This document shows, one piece after another, positions 52,246 to 64,000 of a DNA stretch of 64,000 bases. This DNA comes from Tubulanus polymorphus. Taxonomy: Eukaryota > Nemertea > Palaeonemertea > Tubulaniformes > Tubulanidae. The notes beneath the pieces were generated by a model. The model worked only from the letters and a program-made list of their open reading frames with translations. It was not told where the DNA came from and made no database searches. Position numbers and translations under genes: made by a program. The stretch's first letter is position 1. Each line of letters begins with the position of its first letter. Location: the NCBI RefSeq assembly GCF_964204645.1, contig NC_134025.1, forward strand, positions 13,397,001-13,461,000, written 5' to 3'.

Positions 52246-53777
52246 ACACTTAGCACTAATTACACTCCCCTCTATTGGCACACTGGATGACTACTATACT
52301 GGGCTTACTAAGTGCCAAATCGCGACTTGTAGTGTGTTGCCTTTACAATGTAAGAGAAAACATCAACTGATTCTTGAAATGATTTTCCACAGCTGTGTGC
52401 ATCCACTTTCACTACTGACACTATGAAAATCATTGCTTTCCCCCAGCAACATACATAACAAGATAACCTTTAGCAAACTCATATTGTATAGCTGTGACTG
52501 CCGGTTTATGACATGGATATCTTTAGATGATCTATTTAAAGTATAATATACAAAATACACACACCACACAGACTTTAGAATCCAAAAAATGTCCGTTTTC
52601 TATATAAAACCTAAAATAATGAATATCCATATATCAATTAAAATTTAAAGGTAGTGATAAGGAAATAGTTTGAAATGGATATGAATTCTTTGAAATTTCA
52701 GGAATTTTTATTAAAATTCTGTTTATGCCACTGTCGTGCTGTGGTGTGTCTGTGAACATCTAATTTTGGTGAATGCCCCGAAGATAAAACGATTCCGGAA
52801 ATGAATGACAATCAGTCCTCTAATACTTTCAAGGCAACGAAGTGGCAGAAATCAAATATGACATGTCATTATTCAGACAGGATATTGCAAACCTCGGTAT
52901 TTACGTCTATCGATGTAGCCATTACACAGCTGGTATCCTGTATGCTGAATCTGTATTTTATGGCTTCAGAAAACATAGTTAGCAACTAAGTTGCAGAAGA
53001 TAATCCCAACAACAACAACAACAATGTAAAGAATGATTGAAAGTTTTGTACAATGAAACCAAAACAAGGTAATTGTGACACAGAAGAGAAGCAATTATGT
53101 GACATGGCGCAGCTGAAATATCCTAGGCCTACCTCATATCATGCTTTTGTACAATTTGTTTTAAGGTTGGCGCTATGAATTTTGATTAATGATAAGTAAA
53201 ACAGACTTTTAGGGTGTATATTTAGCTTCAATGATGCATTTGCCCAACCTATTTGCAAGGTTAAATATATCACAAAATCTGGCTAAATTTCAAAGCGAAG
53301 TAAAAGATAAAACCTAAATACCACACAGGAAAATGTGGAATGCCTGAATTTAAGTAAACATTATGCACAAACACAAAAAACGCAATAACTGGCAATTTTC
53401 TATATCAAACAAAATGGAAAATGCAATGTTCCTCCAGAATAACAAACTACGAATCAATATACCATAAATATATCGCTTTAAGGCTTGCAACATGTAAGTC
53501 TATTGAAAATGACATTTCAGATCATGCAAAACAGACTCCCCATACAATCAGACAGACAACAGATAATCAGACAATTGGTCGCAAGATGCCATATACCGAT
53601 TAGCCTCATCAAACTCAACAAAAAATTAGTTGAGATAACTAATTCACTTTTTTGTTATGGTATGATTATCTCAAATTTGAATCCTAGCTGACAATCAGAT
53701 CAGTGTTGATAAGTCCACCCAAAACCCAAATTGCTTCACAACTGGATCATTCGCTACACAGTTTCAAACATCTTTTT
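52246..53777. other. no gene seen
   Basis: A+T-rich sequence. Frames of about 60-70 codons at 52363-52569, 52801-52989 and 53421-53691 lack splice or domain support. Confidence 0.4.
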
Positions 53778-54130
53778 ATAAGGCGCGTTCAAACGACGAA
53801 ATTTAGACCGGTCTAAATTTGGTCCGGTCCAATTTAGACCGGACCAAGCGTTCACACGGGCAAAAATACCGTTCCAAATTAGACTGGTCTAGTTTAGACC
53901 GGTCTAATTTGGCATGGTCTAAAAGAGCGAACCAGGTCCGGACCAAATTTTGGACCGGTCTAAATATGTGTGTGTGGACAGAAACTGGTACCAGGTCCGG
54001 TCTAAATCGTAATTCTGAATCTCTGCGGTAGATGTCGCAACCTCTGCGGTAGAGTGTGAGTCCAGTTTATTAAGTTTTAAATGCTTTTATTATCGTTTAT
54101 GTAATTATTTTTAAGTACTGTTTTTCCTCC

Positions 54131-54268
54131 TGACACACACCTGACGATGATCTCTAGGATGAGATCGAAACGTCGTGTCTTTTATATATTTTTGATTGAA
54201 TAAATAAATTCTGGTTTTTAAATTCTTTTTATCTGTAAATAGTGGGATTTTATCTCAATGGAAATGTT
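54131..54268 (+). mobile_element. truncated Penelope-like 3' end nested in MITE
   Basis: Contains CTGACGA (54141-54147), the stem-loop GATCTC-TAGGAT-GAGATC, GAAA (54167-54170) and CGTCGTG, the same hammerhead-like order as the 36.1 kb Penelope arm, and ends AGTGGGATTTTATCTCAATG, resembling that arm's GTGTGGGATTTCTTCAT. Copy 2 of the MITE lacks the whole segment, so it is a later insertion. Confidence 0.68.
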
Positions 54269-54378
54269 TGGAGTGTAGCGTATATCGCGATCATCATCCA
54301 TTTTATTGCCGTGCTTTGAACCGTGTTTAAACGACACTTAGAGTTTCAGCATGATAGAATAAAATCGAAATCGCAAAA

Positions 54379-54480
54379 ATGTGTAAACCTGACCGAGGAT
54401 CGAATTGGTCAAATGAAGAATGTCTTGCTCTACTTGGAATCTGGAAGCAAGACTTCATCCAGGCGCAATTAATTATTTAG
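54379..54480 (+). pseudogene. Myb/SANT (trihelix)-like fragment inside MITE family B
   Basis: ATG opens a frame reading MCKPDRGSNWSNEECLALLG then IWKQDFIQAQL, stopping at TAG after 33 residues. RGxNWSxEE..xLLxIW.xxxIQxQL is the first-helix signature of the Myb/SANT-like domain found in Harbinger accessory proteins and in host genes derived from them. Truncated by the stop. In copy 2 (about 61664-61766) the same stretch has a 6-bp insertion and a stop after IWK. Confidence 0.75.
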
Positions 54481-54642
54481 CAGATGGTGACATCTTGTGG
54501 GCCCGGTGACAAGCGATTTTATCACCGCGTGTCAAAACGCCGTGTGAACGCTCACCAAATTTGGTCCGGTCTAAATTTGGACCGGACCAGGTACGAACCC
54601 ATTTAGACCGGTCTAACTAGTTGTCGTGTGAACGCGGCTATA

Positions 54643-55375
54643 AACTATATTCAAACTATTGGCCCATTGGTCACGGAGCTGGGTGCAGCGGGTACAAGAT
54701 CAATACATGTACATGTAAAATACAAACGGCTTATTGTGGGGAGGTTCTGAAATTCTAAAAAACCTACGGTTTGTAGCTGTGGAAATGGCATTATTATATT
54801 TAAAAAGATAATTACCTTTATCTATTGAACTTTTATTCACACACCAAAATTCTACTAGCCATGATGATTAAACAAAATTTCCAGAAAAACAGGAAATACG
54901 ATATAACGGTTCTCTTGAAAAATTTTGTCTACGTATGAAATTTGTAGTTTATTCTTTTATCACACTTTTTATGAATTTTAGATAGGAATGAATAACGAAA
55001 TATCGTTGATAAAAGGTTTACCTTAAGTAGTATCAGTTGCAGGCAAAAGAACTCCCATCTATTTCATAAGCACCATATCATCTATCGAAAAGAACAATAT
55101 GAGAAAAACTGATTACAAAAAAACCACACAGAAAACCTGAAGGGATAAAACTGAAGATGCCAAGGTCCATTATCAAAACATCACCATTAAAGGCTCTTTC
55201 GGCTTCTATAAAATCGCTCTATGCGGCTTAAGACTTCCCCTGGCATTTCAGCTACACTGAAAAATTCAGCAAGTACATCTTTTAAGCCGTCATTGCTGTA
55301 GGTGGATAAAATGTTGAGAAGCTAGTTTTGATCGACTTGGATCGACAAAGATTAAGGTATGAGGCTCTCACAAAG
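54643..55375. other. no gene seen
   Basis: Unique A+T-rich sequence downstream of the minus-strand exon candidate at 55376; may include its 3'UTR. Confidence 0.4.
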
Positions 55376-56237
55376 TTAGATAATATTAATATGCAGAATC
55401 TTGAGAGCTGTTTTTAAGTACTGTGCCCAGAATATCATTGCACTTCTTTCTCTTGAGATAATAAACCATGTTGCCAAGAGGACTGAACTGAATACTACCA
55501 CGATAAATTGACACCAGTAGGCAATAACATGCAATCTAATAATGATTTTAGGCATTTTATCAGTTACAGACATTCCAACCTGAAAAATAAAAATTGTCCT
55601 ATATCCTTCAACAATGTCGAGGAAAGCATATGACGCATGACGCATGAATTCATTCAGCAAAATCAATCATACAAAACAATGTCTCACTGCTGGGAAGTTT
55701 GAGCACATTCGGAATTGTTTTCTATTTGCTGAAAATGAGGAAAAAAGGTCATCAGCAAATAGAAGAATAAAAAAACATGGGTAAAAGAAAATTCTCTTTT
55801 TTAAAACTTCAATTTTGGAATTTTAAGGCACAAATTCATAATCGACACGATAAAAAACTGCCTCATGCATGTGCCTCTCACAAAGCTATATTTCATAGTT
55901 CCATCAGTGGTATTTCAATTATCTTCCCCGATATACCCAGTAATGACTTTCTCATTACTGCATAGACATTAAGACCACAACATACCATATACAAGTATTG
56001 TGAAAATTTCTTTTAAGAGAACGTTGACAACCCCATATATAGCTGTGACCTGTCAATTCACTGAGAAGATTTATGACGATTTACAGTAATTGACCAATTT
56101 ATTATAATGATTAATGGTAGTTGATGTATTTCAGACATTCAAATTGATGGATTTCCGAAAAAATTTTTTGTTAAGTATTACTCCTTAATTGAAGATACAT
56201 GAATAAAACTCACCAACATTTTTGCATGCGCCTCCAT
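55376..56237 (-). CDS. putative two-exon gene for a 75-aa membrane protein
   Basis: Seen: exon 1 (56214-56237) starts ATG in fair context (GTTTATGG), encodes MEAHAKML and ends at a GTGAGT donor in phase 0. Exon 2 (55376-55579) follows a strong acceptor (TTTTTATTTTTCAG) in phase 0 and encodes VGMSVTDKMPKIII, a hydrophobic segment (about residues 28-50 of the joined protein, with FIVVVFSSVLLATWFII), a basic patch (SRERS) and a short tail ending ILHINII, TAA. Predicted single-pass or signal-anchored protein. I do not recognise a family. Alternatively exon 2 is the last exon of a longer gene, or the match is chance. Confidence 0.38.
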
Positions 56238-59200
56238 AAACAATATTCCTTATCTATAAACCTAATCCTAAACGACGGCCAATCCTGGGATACCTGTCAT
56301 GGTTGTGATTTACATTAAATTGTATCAGATGTATGAACTGAATATTGCTACAGCTTCAAATCATAAGCAGGCATTAAAAATCCAATTTCACCATCAGCAT
56401 CTCTAAACGACGATTTCTATCACCTGTCGATGTCGTGTAAATCCGAGAGCTTCATATCCACTGAAAACGGATCATGGGAAGCCGATATTATGCGTGAACG
56501 AGCTATAATTTCCGACTATGAATAAGTCATTTTCACAGCGGTATCACGCCACGTAAACTTGTCAGGACAGTCACAGCCAGCAGGCACGGCATCGTGATTG
56601 GAGCAATTACGAGCGATTGAACGTGCAATTTAACCAATTCAGTTCGTGGAGGAAGCTTCACCGACATCAACATGAGTCCTAGCTCAATTACGCACGTTAC
56701 TTATCAATAGCTGCTTAATTGAGTAAAATATAAAATGTGTTCAATTCCACGGGCAAATGGGCAACAAATACAACCTCACTTGCTCTGATAACACATTTTG
56801 TCTTTACTACCTCACTCATATCTGTCTTAGATTGCTTGTGACTCTTCAGTATATGCAAAGGTTCAATTCAATTCTTTTAGAAAAGTCAAGATGTTTTTCG
56901 GAAATCTTGACAATCAGTGCGCACATTGTGGCAATATCCGATGAAAAAAAACTGTGGCAATATCTGCCAATACAATATGAGTTCTGTTATTTTTAAGGAA
57001 CAGCTTTCACAATATTCGAAATATTCCGGGGAAGGATACCCTAGAACCCGGCACTTGGCTTTGAAGCGTTGATCATTTCTCACTTTTTTGCAGATACTAA
57101 TGTCCCCTCATTTTTTAAAACTGCCCTTTTCTCCAATGAAATACTCCCCCACATACTCCCTCTGCTCCTGCTATCTCAAATAAACTGTTTGTGTATATCT
57201 TATCTAGTTTTTGATAAACTGCTCAAGTTTTAACACTTACTAATATTCTATTCCGTGGTAGGCCTATATAGAATGAAACATAGTGAATTTCAATGAACTA
57301 TTGCTTTTATGAAATACGGTGATACAATTTTAGGACTTGTCAGAATTAAACGGGTAAGATTCGCAAAGAGGAGAAAACACCGAGGATAGTAGATAAGCAG
57401 TAGTATCAACCCCCCTTCAAAAAGAGCACTGCTGTATTTCTATTCGTGTGAAAGATAGTTTGAGCTTCATGGCCACAGTAGTGGTTAATAATGAAATTAA
57501 TGGCATGTAGAACGATGTTTATCAAATAATTTCCTTTTCGAGGTAGAAATTCCCCTGTGGTGATCGAACTGGTGATTCTTTAAGTGTGAGGATGTATCTA
57601 GCTCACCGAGGTCTCTATCAATTGGATTATACAGGCGACTAACTAATAAATAAATTGCATCTCGCGAACACGAATCTGCGATCATTGAATAACGTCCGCA
57701 ATACAGGAAAATTCAAGTTATTTTCCTTCAGCGGCCAGTTGTAAGACCAGATTAAGACCATTTTGGCTCTTCATGTATATCGATAATTATTAATCATCTG
57801 AATGATACGAAAAGCTAATTAGCATCATTACATTGAACTAGTGGTACAATGTATACTGCCCAATGTCATGCTTTAAGGGGATTTCTAAGGTTTATCAGTA
57901 CATCAGATGAAATCCGTACTTTCCCAGACAACAGCAACAGAATTGAGAAAATCAAAAACAGATAGCAGTCATCCAAAACTGGATGAGTACAGAATGAAGG
58001 GCGGGTTTTAACTAACCTGTTGGTGAACTTAATTCATATCAAGATATGGATTTAAGTGAGAAGGTTCTCTATAACTGCCCCTGGTCATCTATTTTAGCTT
58101 AACCCTATCTCAAAACAAAACTAACAACATAGTATATCAAAACCTACCGTACAATTTGAAATGTATCCTTGATTCAGTTTTGTAAATGAATCTGAAATTC
58201 AGCCAAACAGTACTGAAGTTTAACCTTCCACCACTTCCCCACTCCCATGACACAAGATGAAAAGTATCCGATGGAGCTTATTAAATGAATGATTTGTGTA
58301 CAGTCATTGTTTGTATTCCTCCTTGAATTGCAGTAAATTATTATGAATCTATCAAACCTTCATTACATATTGCAATGATTCACCCAGAGACAGACACATA
58401 CACAAGGAATGGAATTTCACTGTTTCTGACGCCCACTTGTAAACGTCAATCAATGAATATTGTTTTTGCAGGTAAGATTAACTTACAACCGCCACAGTGG
58501 TATATGCAGATTCATTAGAACAAATTGGGTTCATCAGATTACCAATGCCTCAAGAACGTCAAACAAACTAAACCTGTATTAACTAAAGATTACTAAATTA
58601 GGCAGTTTTTGGGCTGAACTGGACAATCGTCTGCAATATTGAAGATAACATGAGTTCACTGATAATAGACGTGTGGATATTTCATATTCATTTGAGAAGA
58701 TTACCAATCAAATAAAAATCAACTCATAAAAGAACGTTACTACAATTGAAAGAAATAAACCAGGATTTGAATTACAGTTCCGATTCAAAAAAATTATAAA
58801 TCGACTATAGTAGTCTCAGTTATCAGTAGCTCTAATGCTCATCATAAAATCAATAGAAACAAAACCCATTTACCAAGTGAGCGACATCAGAAGTTAATAA
58901 ACAGCCACACTTTATTCGATAATCAAGGCAAGAATACAAGAGAAAAGGCAATTCAAAAGCGATTGCAGTAGGCAAGTACAAGTCAAAAAGAGTTCAGTTC
59001 TTGTTAAACAATTGATACCATACAATTCCAAGTGCAAAATGATGAAACATTAGATTGATAAAATTCACTTAACATCCCTGCTAGCTCCTGCTAGGTAAGA
59101 TGAATAAAATGAAGTAGCAATTCATGTTTATCATGAATTCAATAAAACACGCAATTTAGGCTGATAATTCAACTCGCTGAGTATAACTCGCAAACCAGTT

Positions 59201-61187
59201 TCACAATCTTAAGCTTTCTATCCTATAACCAACATAACAAACTATTGGTAACGAGGCTACGCAAACAATGTTCGGACTTGACTCTTTTTAAAGTTCTTAC
59301 AAATTTTTTCTAATTTCGATTTAGAATCATAAACTTGAAATCCAGTTAACAATCTATGGCCGATAACAGCTACTTATAAAGCAAGAATACTACCAAGAAG
59401 CAGTTACCCCTTTATATCTAACATTGTACACATCAAAAATTGTAGACTTCCGAGTTTGATTTTGTACTACAATTGTACTCCATTTTTCTCAATGGGAGAA
59501 AGAGCAAGAAAAAATGGTAGTGACCAATATTGGTCACATAGAATTATAGCAATTGAACTGTGAAAAGTGGCAGAATTCCAACCGAGCAGATGATCGGAAG
59601 GAAGTTTGGCATCACTCAAATAGACCACTAACTGAACATCAAATCTCCATGGTGATTGTGACACACGAACTGAATTGCATCTTCCCCTCCATTATCAACT
59701 AAATTAAATTAAGATTTTTACTCTGCGCAATCGCACTACGTGCTGATAACTGCATGATGCGTTACTATCGCTGTTACACGACATAAGAAGCGCAAACAAA
59801 AATCGTCGGAAACATCTGAACGTGACTAGAACACTTGAATAAAGAATACATCACTTCCTACTTAATCCTTTCTTGGAGGATGATATCAGACCCGGTTTTA
59901 TCTGTCATGACGAAAGACTTGTTTAAATGTCTAATATGATGCCCAATTTCCAGTAGTAGCACCTGATTTCTCAAGGGTCAATCAAGGCAAGCACCCCATA
60001 AAATACCTAGATATTGGAAAGGTGTCCGAGTGCTTGTCAGAAGCAATCGGAGGACAGATATCTCATTCCAGTACATCTATAAAAATCTTTGCTTCAAGAA
60101 CTGTACCAGAGATAATAATTTTTTATTCTCGCGGCATAAGATGCATTGACTCTTCACTCTATTGCTTGCTGGTTATAATAATAGTACATTCTTATTTGGT
60201 CTGTACCTGGAACGTACCACTATACATATGGAACGGACCAAATCAATGCTGTGCACCCCACCCACACATGTTTTTTAATTGGCTGCTATCACTGGTCCAG
60301 CTAGACTCAATACTGTGATTGACAGAAAATTACAGCAAGGTTTCTAATCACACAGAGAAATGGCCCATACCAAAATATAGAACATACCTGGATTGGTCTT
60401 TTTGGTCGGTCAAAATTTGTTCGCTCTATGGAACCTACCAATTTAGAACAGACTTTTCACTAGTTTGAATTCTTGCTCCATTCTAAATTGGAATGGTCTA
60501 AATTCAGAACCTTCTTAATAACTATAGATCGGTATAAGAGTACACTAGTTTTCAACTTAAAAGTTGTCACTTATAGTTCTGCAGATAATAGAACAGTTGT
60601 GGCAATAAGCATTAATCAAACAACGCAACAAGATTTTATCAAACAAATCGGTTTGAATTTATTAGTAATTCTGAGGAACAATGTAGCAACATTCGAATTA
60701 TTTCTTTATGGTAATTCTACCATTCAGTCTCATTCCAATGGTGGACATTAACTTTTACTCAGAACCACCGCAAATACCAATGCACTGCATCGCATCCATT
60801 ACCGTTTATCGTTCGTCTGTTGAGTAGACTGGGAAATGAAACAAACCAATTAAATCATTGCTAATATTGGCTCTACATGAATACTTCATGCAAAAACTTG
60901 CAACTGCGTTAAACTCAGTTATGGTTAAATTAACTAATAAACCATTAGCTACCAATCCCTGAAAGCATCCCTAAAATCATTTTTCAAATAGACTTTTTCT
61001 ACATGAAAGTCTATTGTCATGAATCAGTTTATGGCTGTGTATTCTGAACATACAAATCTTCCATCAGTCATTCACCAATAAACTGATACATCGGCAATGA
61101 AAACAATTCTTGCTTGAAAATCACTTATGAAAAGTATTCTAGTTATTTACTTACGAAATGTTTGAGCAGACCTCCAAATCAGAAATA
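56238..61187. other. long stretch without an assignable gene
   Basis: A+T-rich. A minus-strand frame at 59467-59664 reads VVYLSDAKLPSDHLLGWNSA and could be part of an exon, but splice sites are ambiguous. Around 60380-60500 scattered AACCTACCAATTTAGAACAG and AATTGGAATGGTCTAAATTC words loosely echo MITE family B. No other repeat recognised. Confidence 0.35.
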
Positions 61188-61906
61188 AGGCGCATTCACA
61201 CGACAAAATTTAGACTGGTCTAAATTTGGTCCGGTCCAATTTAGACTGGACCAAGCGTTCACATGGGCGAAAATACCGTTCCAAATTAGACCGGTCTAAT
61301 TTGGCACGGTCTAAATGAGCAAACCAGGTCCGGTCCAAATTTTGGACCGGTCTAAATATGAGTGTGGACAGAAACTGGTACCAGGTCCGGTCTAAATCAT
61401 AATTCTGAATCTCTGCGGTAGATGTCCTGACTTCCGCGGTAGAGTGTGAGTCCAGTTTATTAAGTTTTAAATGCTTTTATTACCGTTTATGTTATTGATC
61501 TCAAGTACTGTTTTTTCCTCCCTATACTGGAGTGTAACAAATATTCGTATGTCACAATCATCATCCGTTTTACTTCCGTGTTTTGAATTGTGTTTAAACG
61601 ACACTTTGAGTTTCATAGAATAAAATCGTGAGCGTGATAGAATAAAATCGAATTTGCAAAAATATCGAAACCTGACAGAGGATTGAATTGGTCAAATGAA
61701 GAATGTCTTGCTCTAGGCCTACTTGGAATCTGGAAGTAAGACTTCATCCAGGCCCAGTGAATTATTTAGCAGATGGCGACGTCTTGTGGCCCGGTGACAA
61801 GCGATTTTTCAAAACACCGTGTGAACGCTCACCAGGCTAAAGTTTGGACCGGACCAGGTACGGACCCATTTAGACCGGTCTAATTAGTTGTCGTGTGAAT
61901 GCAGCT
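61188..61906. mobile_element. Harbinger-type MITE, family B, copy 2 (719 bp)
   Basis: Termini AGGCGCATTCACACGACAAA and GTTGTCGTGTGAATGCAGCT are inverted repeats. Flanks are ATA (61185-61187) and TTA (61907-61909), consistent with a TWA duplication with one change. It shares the AGACCGGTCT-rich arms and the decayed SANT-like interior with copy 1 but lacks the nested Penelope fragment. It represents the uninserted state. Confidence 0.85.
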
Positions 61907-62072
61907 TTAAGGAATATTTGCTGTTGGTAAAGACGTTTTTCCAGTTTCCACATTTGCCAATATCAATGGAGTAAATGCAATAAAAGATGTCCCCAAAGAT
62001 GAACAACTCAGCACAATGAAAGATAAACTAGTATAGAAATAGTATTATCAATTTCTTCAGTAGAAAGGCTTG

Positions 62073-62206
62073 TCACATCACAATGAAACAAAAGTAGAAA
62101 TTCTTGGGGAAGGTATTGAAAAAGTTTCTGGTAACAAGAACACAGATAACTTTTCCAGTCTCAGTTGGTTCAATGAAAATCTTCCACTCTTCAAAAGTAT
62201 GATTCC
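62073..62206 (-). CDS. putative terminal exon, unknown gene
   Basis: A pyrimidine-rich acceptor (TATTTTGTCCTTCAG) is followed by two overlapping open frames: one reads NHTFEEWKIFIEPTETGKVI and stops at 62073; the other reads GIILLKSGRFSLNQLRLEKL and stops at 62078. The first frame also continues upstream to an ATG (62285, MATHDDRRKYSP), so an unspliced 70-codon ORF is an alternative. I cannot decide between them and recognise neither. Confidence 0.25.
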
Positions 62207-64000
62207 CTGAAGGACAAAATAATGGGATAAAATGTAATCTTTCATCATTTGGTGAATATTTTCTTCTATCATCGTGTGTAGCCATTGTTCTATATAGTCA
62301 AGAATGAAACAAATGTATGTCTGCTCAATCTTGTTACATCTGAAGTCCCCTGCGGATTTCTATGCAGAAAAGACACACACACGCTTTCACTAGCCTGTAG
62401 GAATACTAAACAATTACTGAGAAAGAAATCCACCTCAAACTATGCGAGAAGTAACCGTTTTATCTGCATCAAATTCTTTCAGCGAGTTACTAAGAAGCAG
62501 AGATTTTTGAATGAAAAAAGAATTTGATTACAATCGCAACATTCTGGTGTATGGAATAATAAAATGCCTAACGAAAATAAAATCCAAGAAAAATTCACTC
62601 AATTATCTCAACTAACTCTGTTAGTCAGAATTGAAAATGAAATTCTTGTATTCTTTCAAAACACAAAATAACTCAATTAAAAAAAAAATCCATCCATTCA
62701 TTCATTCATTCATTCATTCAGAATCAGAGATCAGTTAATTTTGCCTAAGTGATGAATCATTCTAACATCTCAGGTTGTCTCGGCGGATTCCCCAATAGGA
62801 TTTAATCTTGCGATAGGTTAAGTCCTTCCCATCCGCCCATACTTCAATGCATTTAAATTAATGCAATTCACCATGGCTGGAATTAAGATTATATATTTTT
62901 CCGGCGTACCGATGCCACACGAGAATTGATATCAGCCAGATGACAGTGTTGCAGCAAATAATACAATTAGACGCGAGAAAAGAGAAACAGGAGAAATGCG
63001 ACGGCATCAATCAAAGATGCATCAAACTCAAATTAATTGAGCATTTAGAGGAAATTCGGCAGACATGAAGTTTTTCGCGTTGAGCTGACTAATGATGTTG
63101 AAAATCGCGAGGGTGAGAAAGTCAGCGATGCTCAACGAAAGAGCTCAACTTACACATGATAACGTTTTATTGATAAATCATTAATGAGAATACGTATTAT
63201 ACCATTGAGAGAGGATTTCCAAAAGTGTTTTCATGAAATTGTGACTCGTTGACAAGTTAATTCATTCAGCAGTACTGCAAGTAGTAATCAAACAGCAAGC
63301 TTGTGAAATTAGGAATTCTATCCTTCAATTTGGTCAAAAAGAAATAAATTCAAGTCCAGTACAGACGGGCAACTGTCAATCACTGGTTGCAGTAACCAGC
63401 AATTGATTTATAGACCAGGACAAACTTGTGATTGTGTGTGCGCATCTATGCAACTAACAAGCGATTTCTCCATTGATCATGAAGGGCATTGAAATGAAGA
63501 TGCATCTACTCTAGAATTTTACAAATCGATAAATTTCTTTAAATGAGAAAATTATGAACAGAAAATCCAAATAAAATTTCAAAACATGATTTTTTTCTCT
63601 CAAGGAAGACCAACATATCATATGGCACTTACTTGGTGGTTTATTCACTTAAGGTAAGAAGGGTAGTTATGCACTAATGAGGTCAGCTTCAAGGTCGTTT
63701 CGATAAAAAAAGCATCTTCACGCATAACACATAACATTGCCCTAATCTTAACACCTAACTCAAACCTAACCCTAAACACTAGGGCAGCCCAGCCTGGTTA
63801 CTGTAGTGTCTGACATATGCTTGAACCATGCTCAAAGAACATGTGATTAATCAACACATGCCTATTGGGCATGAAAATTATTGTTTCAATGGTAGTTGCT
63901 GCAAGTAGGGTGATTTTAATTACAAAATGCAATTTCAAAACACGAGTTGTGTAACTCTTCGATTGTAACGAGAACAGAGATCAGTTGCATGAAACTGCAG
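62207..64000. other. no gene seen
   Basis: A+T-rich sequence to the end of the window, with one (CATT)n tract (62694-62720). Near 63760 CCTAACCCTAAACAC resembles a telomere word but is a single short occurrence. Confidence 0.4.
62694..62720. repeat. (CATT)n microsatellite
   Basis: About seven CATT units following an A-rich run. Simple sequence only. Confidence 0.9.

Larger units (their letters stand above)
53781..54639. mobile_element. Harbinger-type MITE, family B, copy 1 (859 bp), with nested insertion
   Basis: Termini AGGCGCGTTCAAACGACGAA and GTTGTCGTGTGAACGCGGCT are inverted repeats. Flanked by ATA on both sides (53778-53780 and 54640-54642). Subterminal arms hold many copies of the palindrome AGACCGGTCT and of GGTCCGGTCC. 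The interior encodes a Myb/SANT-like fragment. Relative to copy 2 at 61188 it contains about 140 extra bases (54131-54268) that look like a Penelope 3' end. Confidence 0.85.

Noticed and set aside
63755-63785. Interstitial telomeric repeat (CCTAACCCTAAAC)
   Set aside because: Fewer than three units; chance occurrence cannot be excluded.

Overview
This 64 kb window is A+T-rich, intron-bearing animal DNA. The coding content is sparse: small exons with GT/AG borders, one intronless class A GPCR, and large amounts of transposon-derived sequence. Penelope-like retroelements with a GIY-YIG domain, PIF/Harbinger-type MITEs with 3-bp target duplications and a CR1/L2-style LINE tail fit an invertebrate, probably marine. 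I cannot name the species from sequence alone.

Region 2.4-7.0 kb (minus strand) holds seven phase-compatible exons that splice to 282 residues plus stop. They encode the C-terminal catalytic half of a beta-1,3-N-acetylgalactosaminyltransferase 2 (B3GALNT2-like, GT31) enzyme. Its 5' exons are missing or lie farther upstream. One 71-nt exon at 46.1 kb resembles the segment that should come just before the first recognised exon, but its reading phase does not fit.

Region 7.6-31 kb is mainly intergenic or intronic. It contains a foldback element (7.6 kb), a roughly 195-bp (TA)n tract (17.7 kb), a Harbinger-type MITE (21.7 kb), dispersed repeats and isolated exon candidates of unknown genes on both strands (15.6, 20.3, 24.9 and 27.1 kb).

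Region 31.5-37 kb is the most informative. An intact 357-codon GPCR (minus strand) lies 1 kb from a nearly complete Penelope-like element. The element has an RT plus GIY-YIG ORF, repeat arms with hammerhead-ribozyme-like cores and an inverted left arm. Its left end contains a 39-nt copy of the neighbouring GPCR coding sequence. A 5'-truncated LINE follows immediately and shares the same target-site word.

Region 37-64 kb carries further MITE copies (45, 54 and 61 kb), foldback elements (41 and 48 kb), a decayed second Penelope copy (42 kb), a degenerate ~160-bp tandem repeat (49-50 kb) and more exon candidates. Two full-length MITE families carry remnants of DNA-binding-protein coding sequence, one MADF-like and one Myb/SANT (trihelix)-like, as expected for the accessory protein of autonomous Harbinger elements. 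In one MITE copy a truncated Penelope 3' end has inserted.

No operons, rRNA, CRISPR arrays or functional tRNA genes were seen. The recognised genes do not form a shared pathway: the window is two recognisable genes and several unidentified exon candidates set in a mobile-element landscape.
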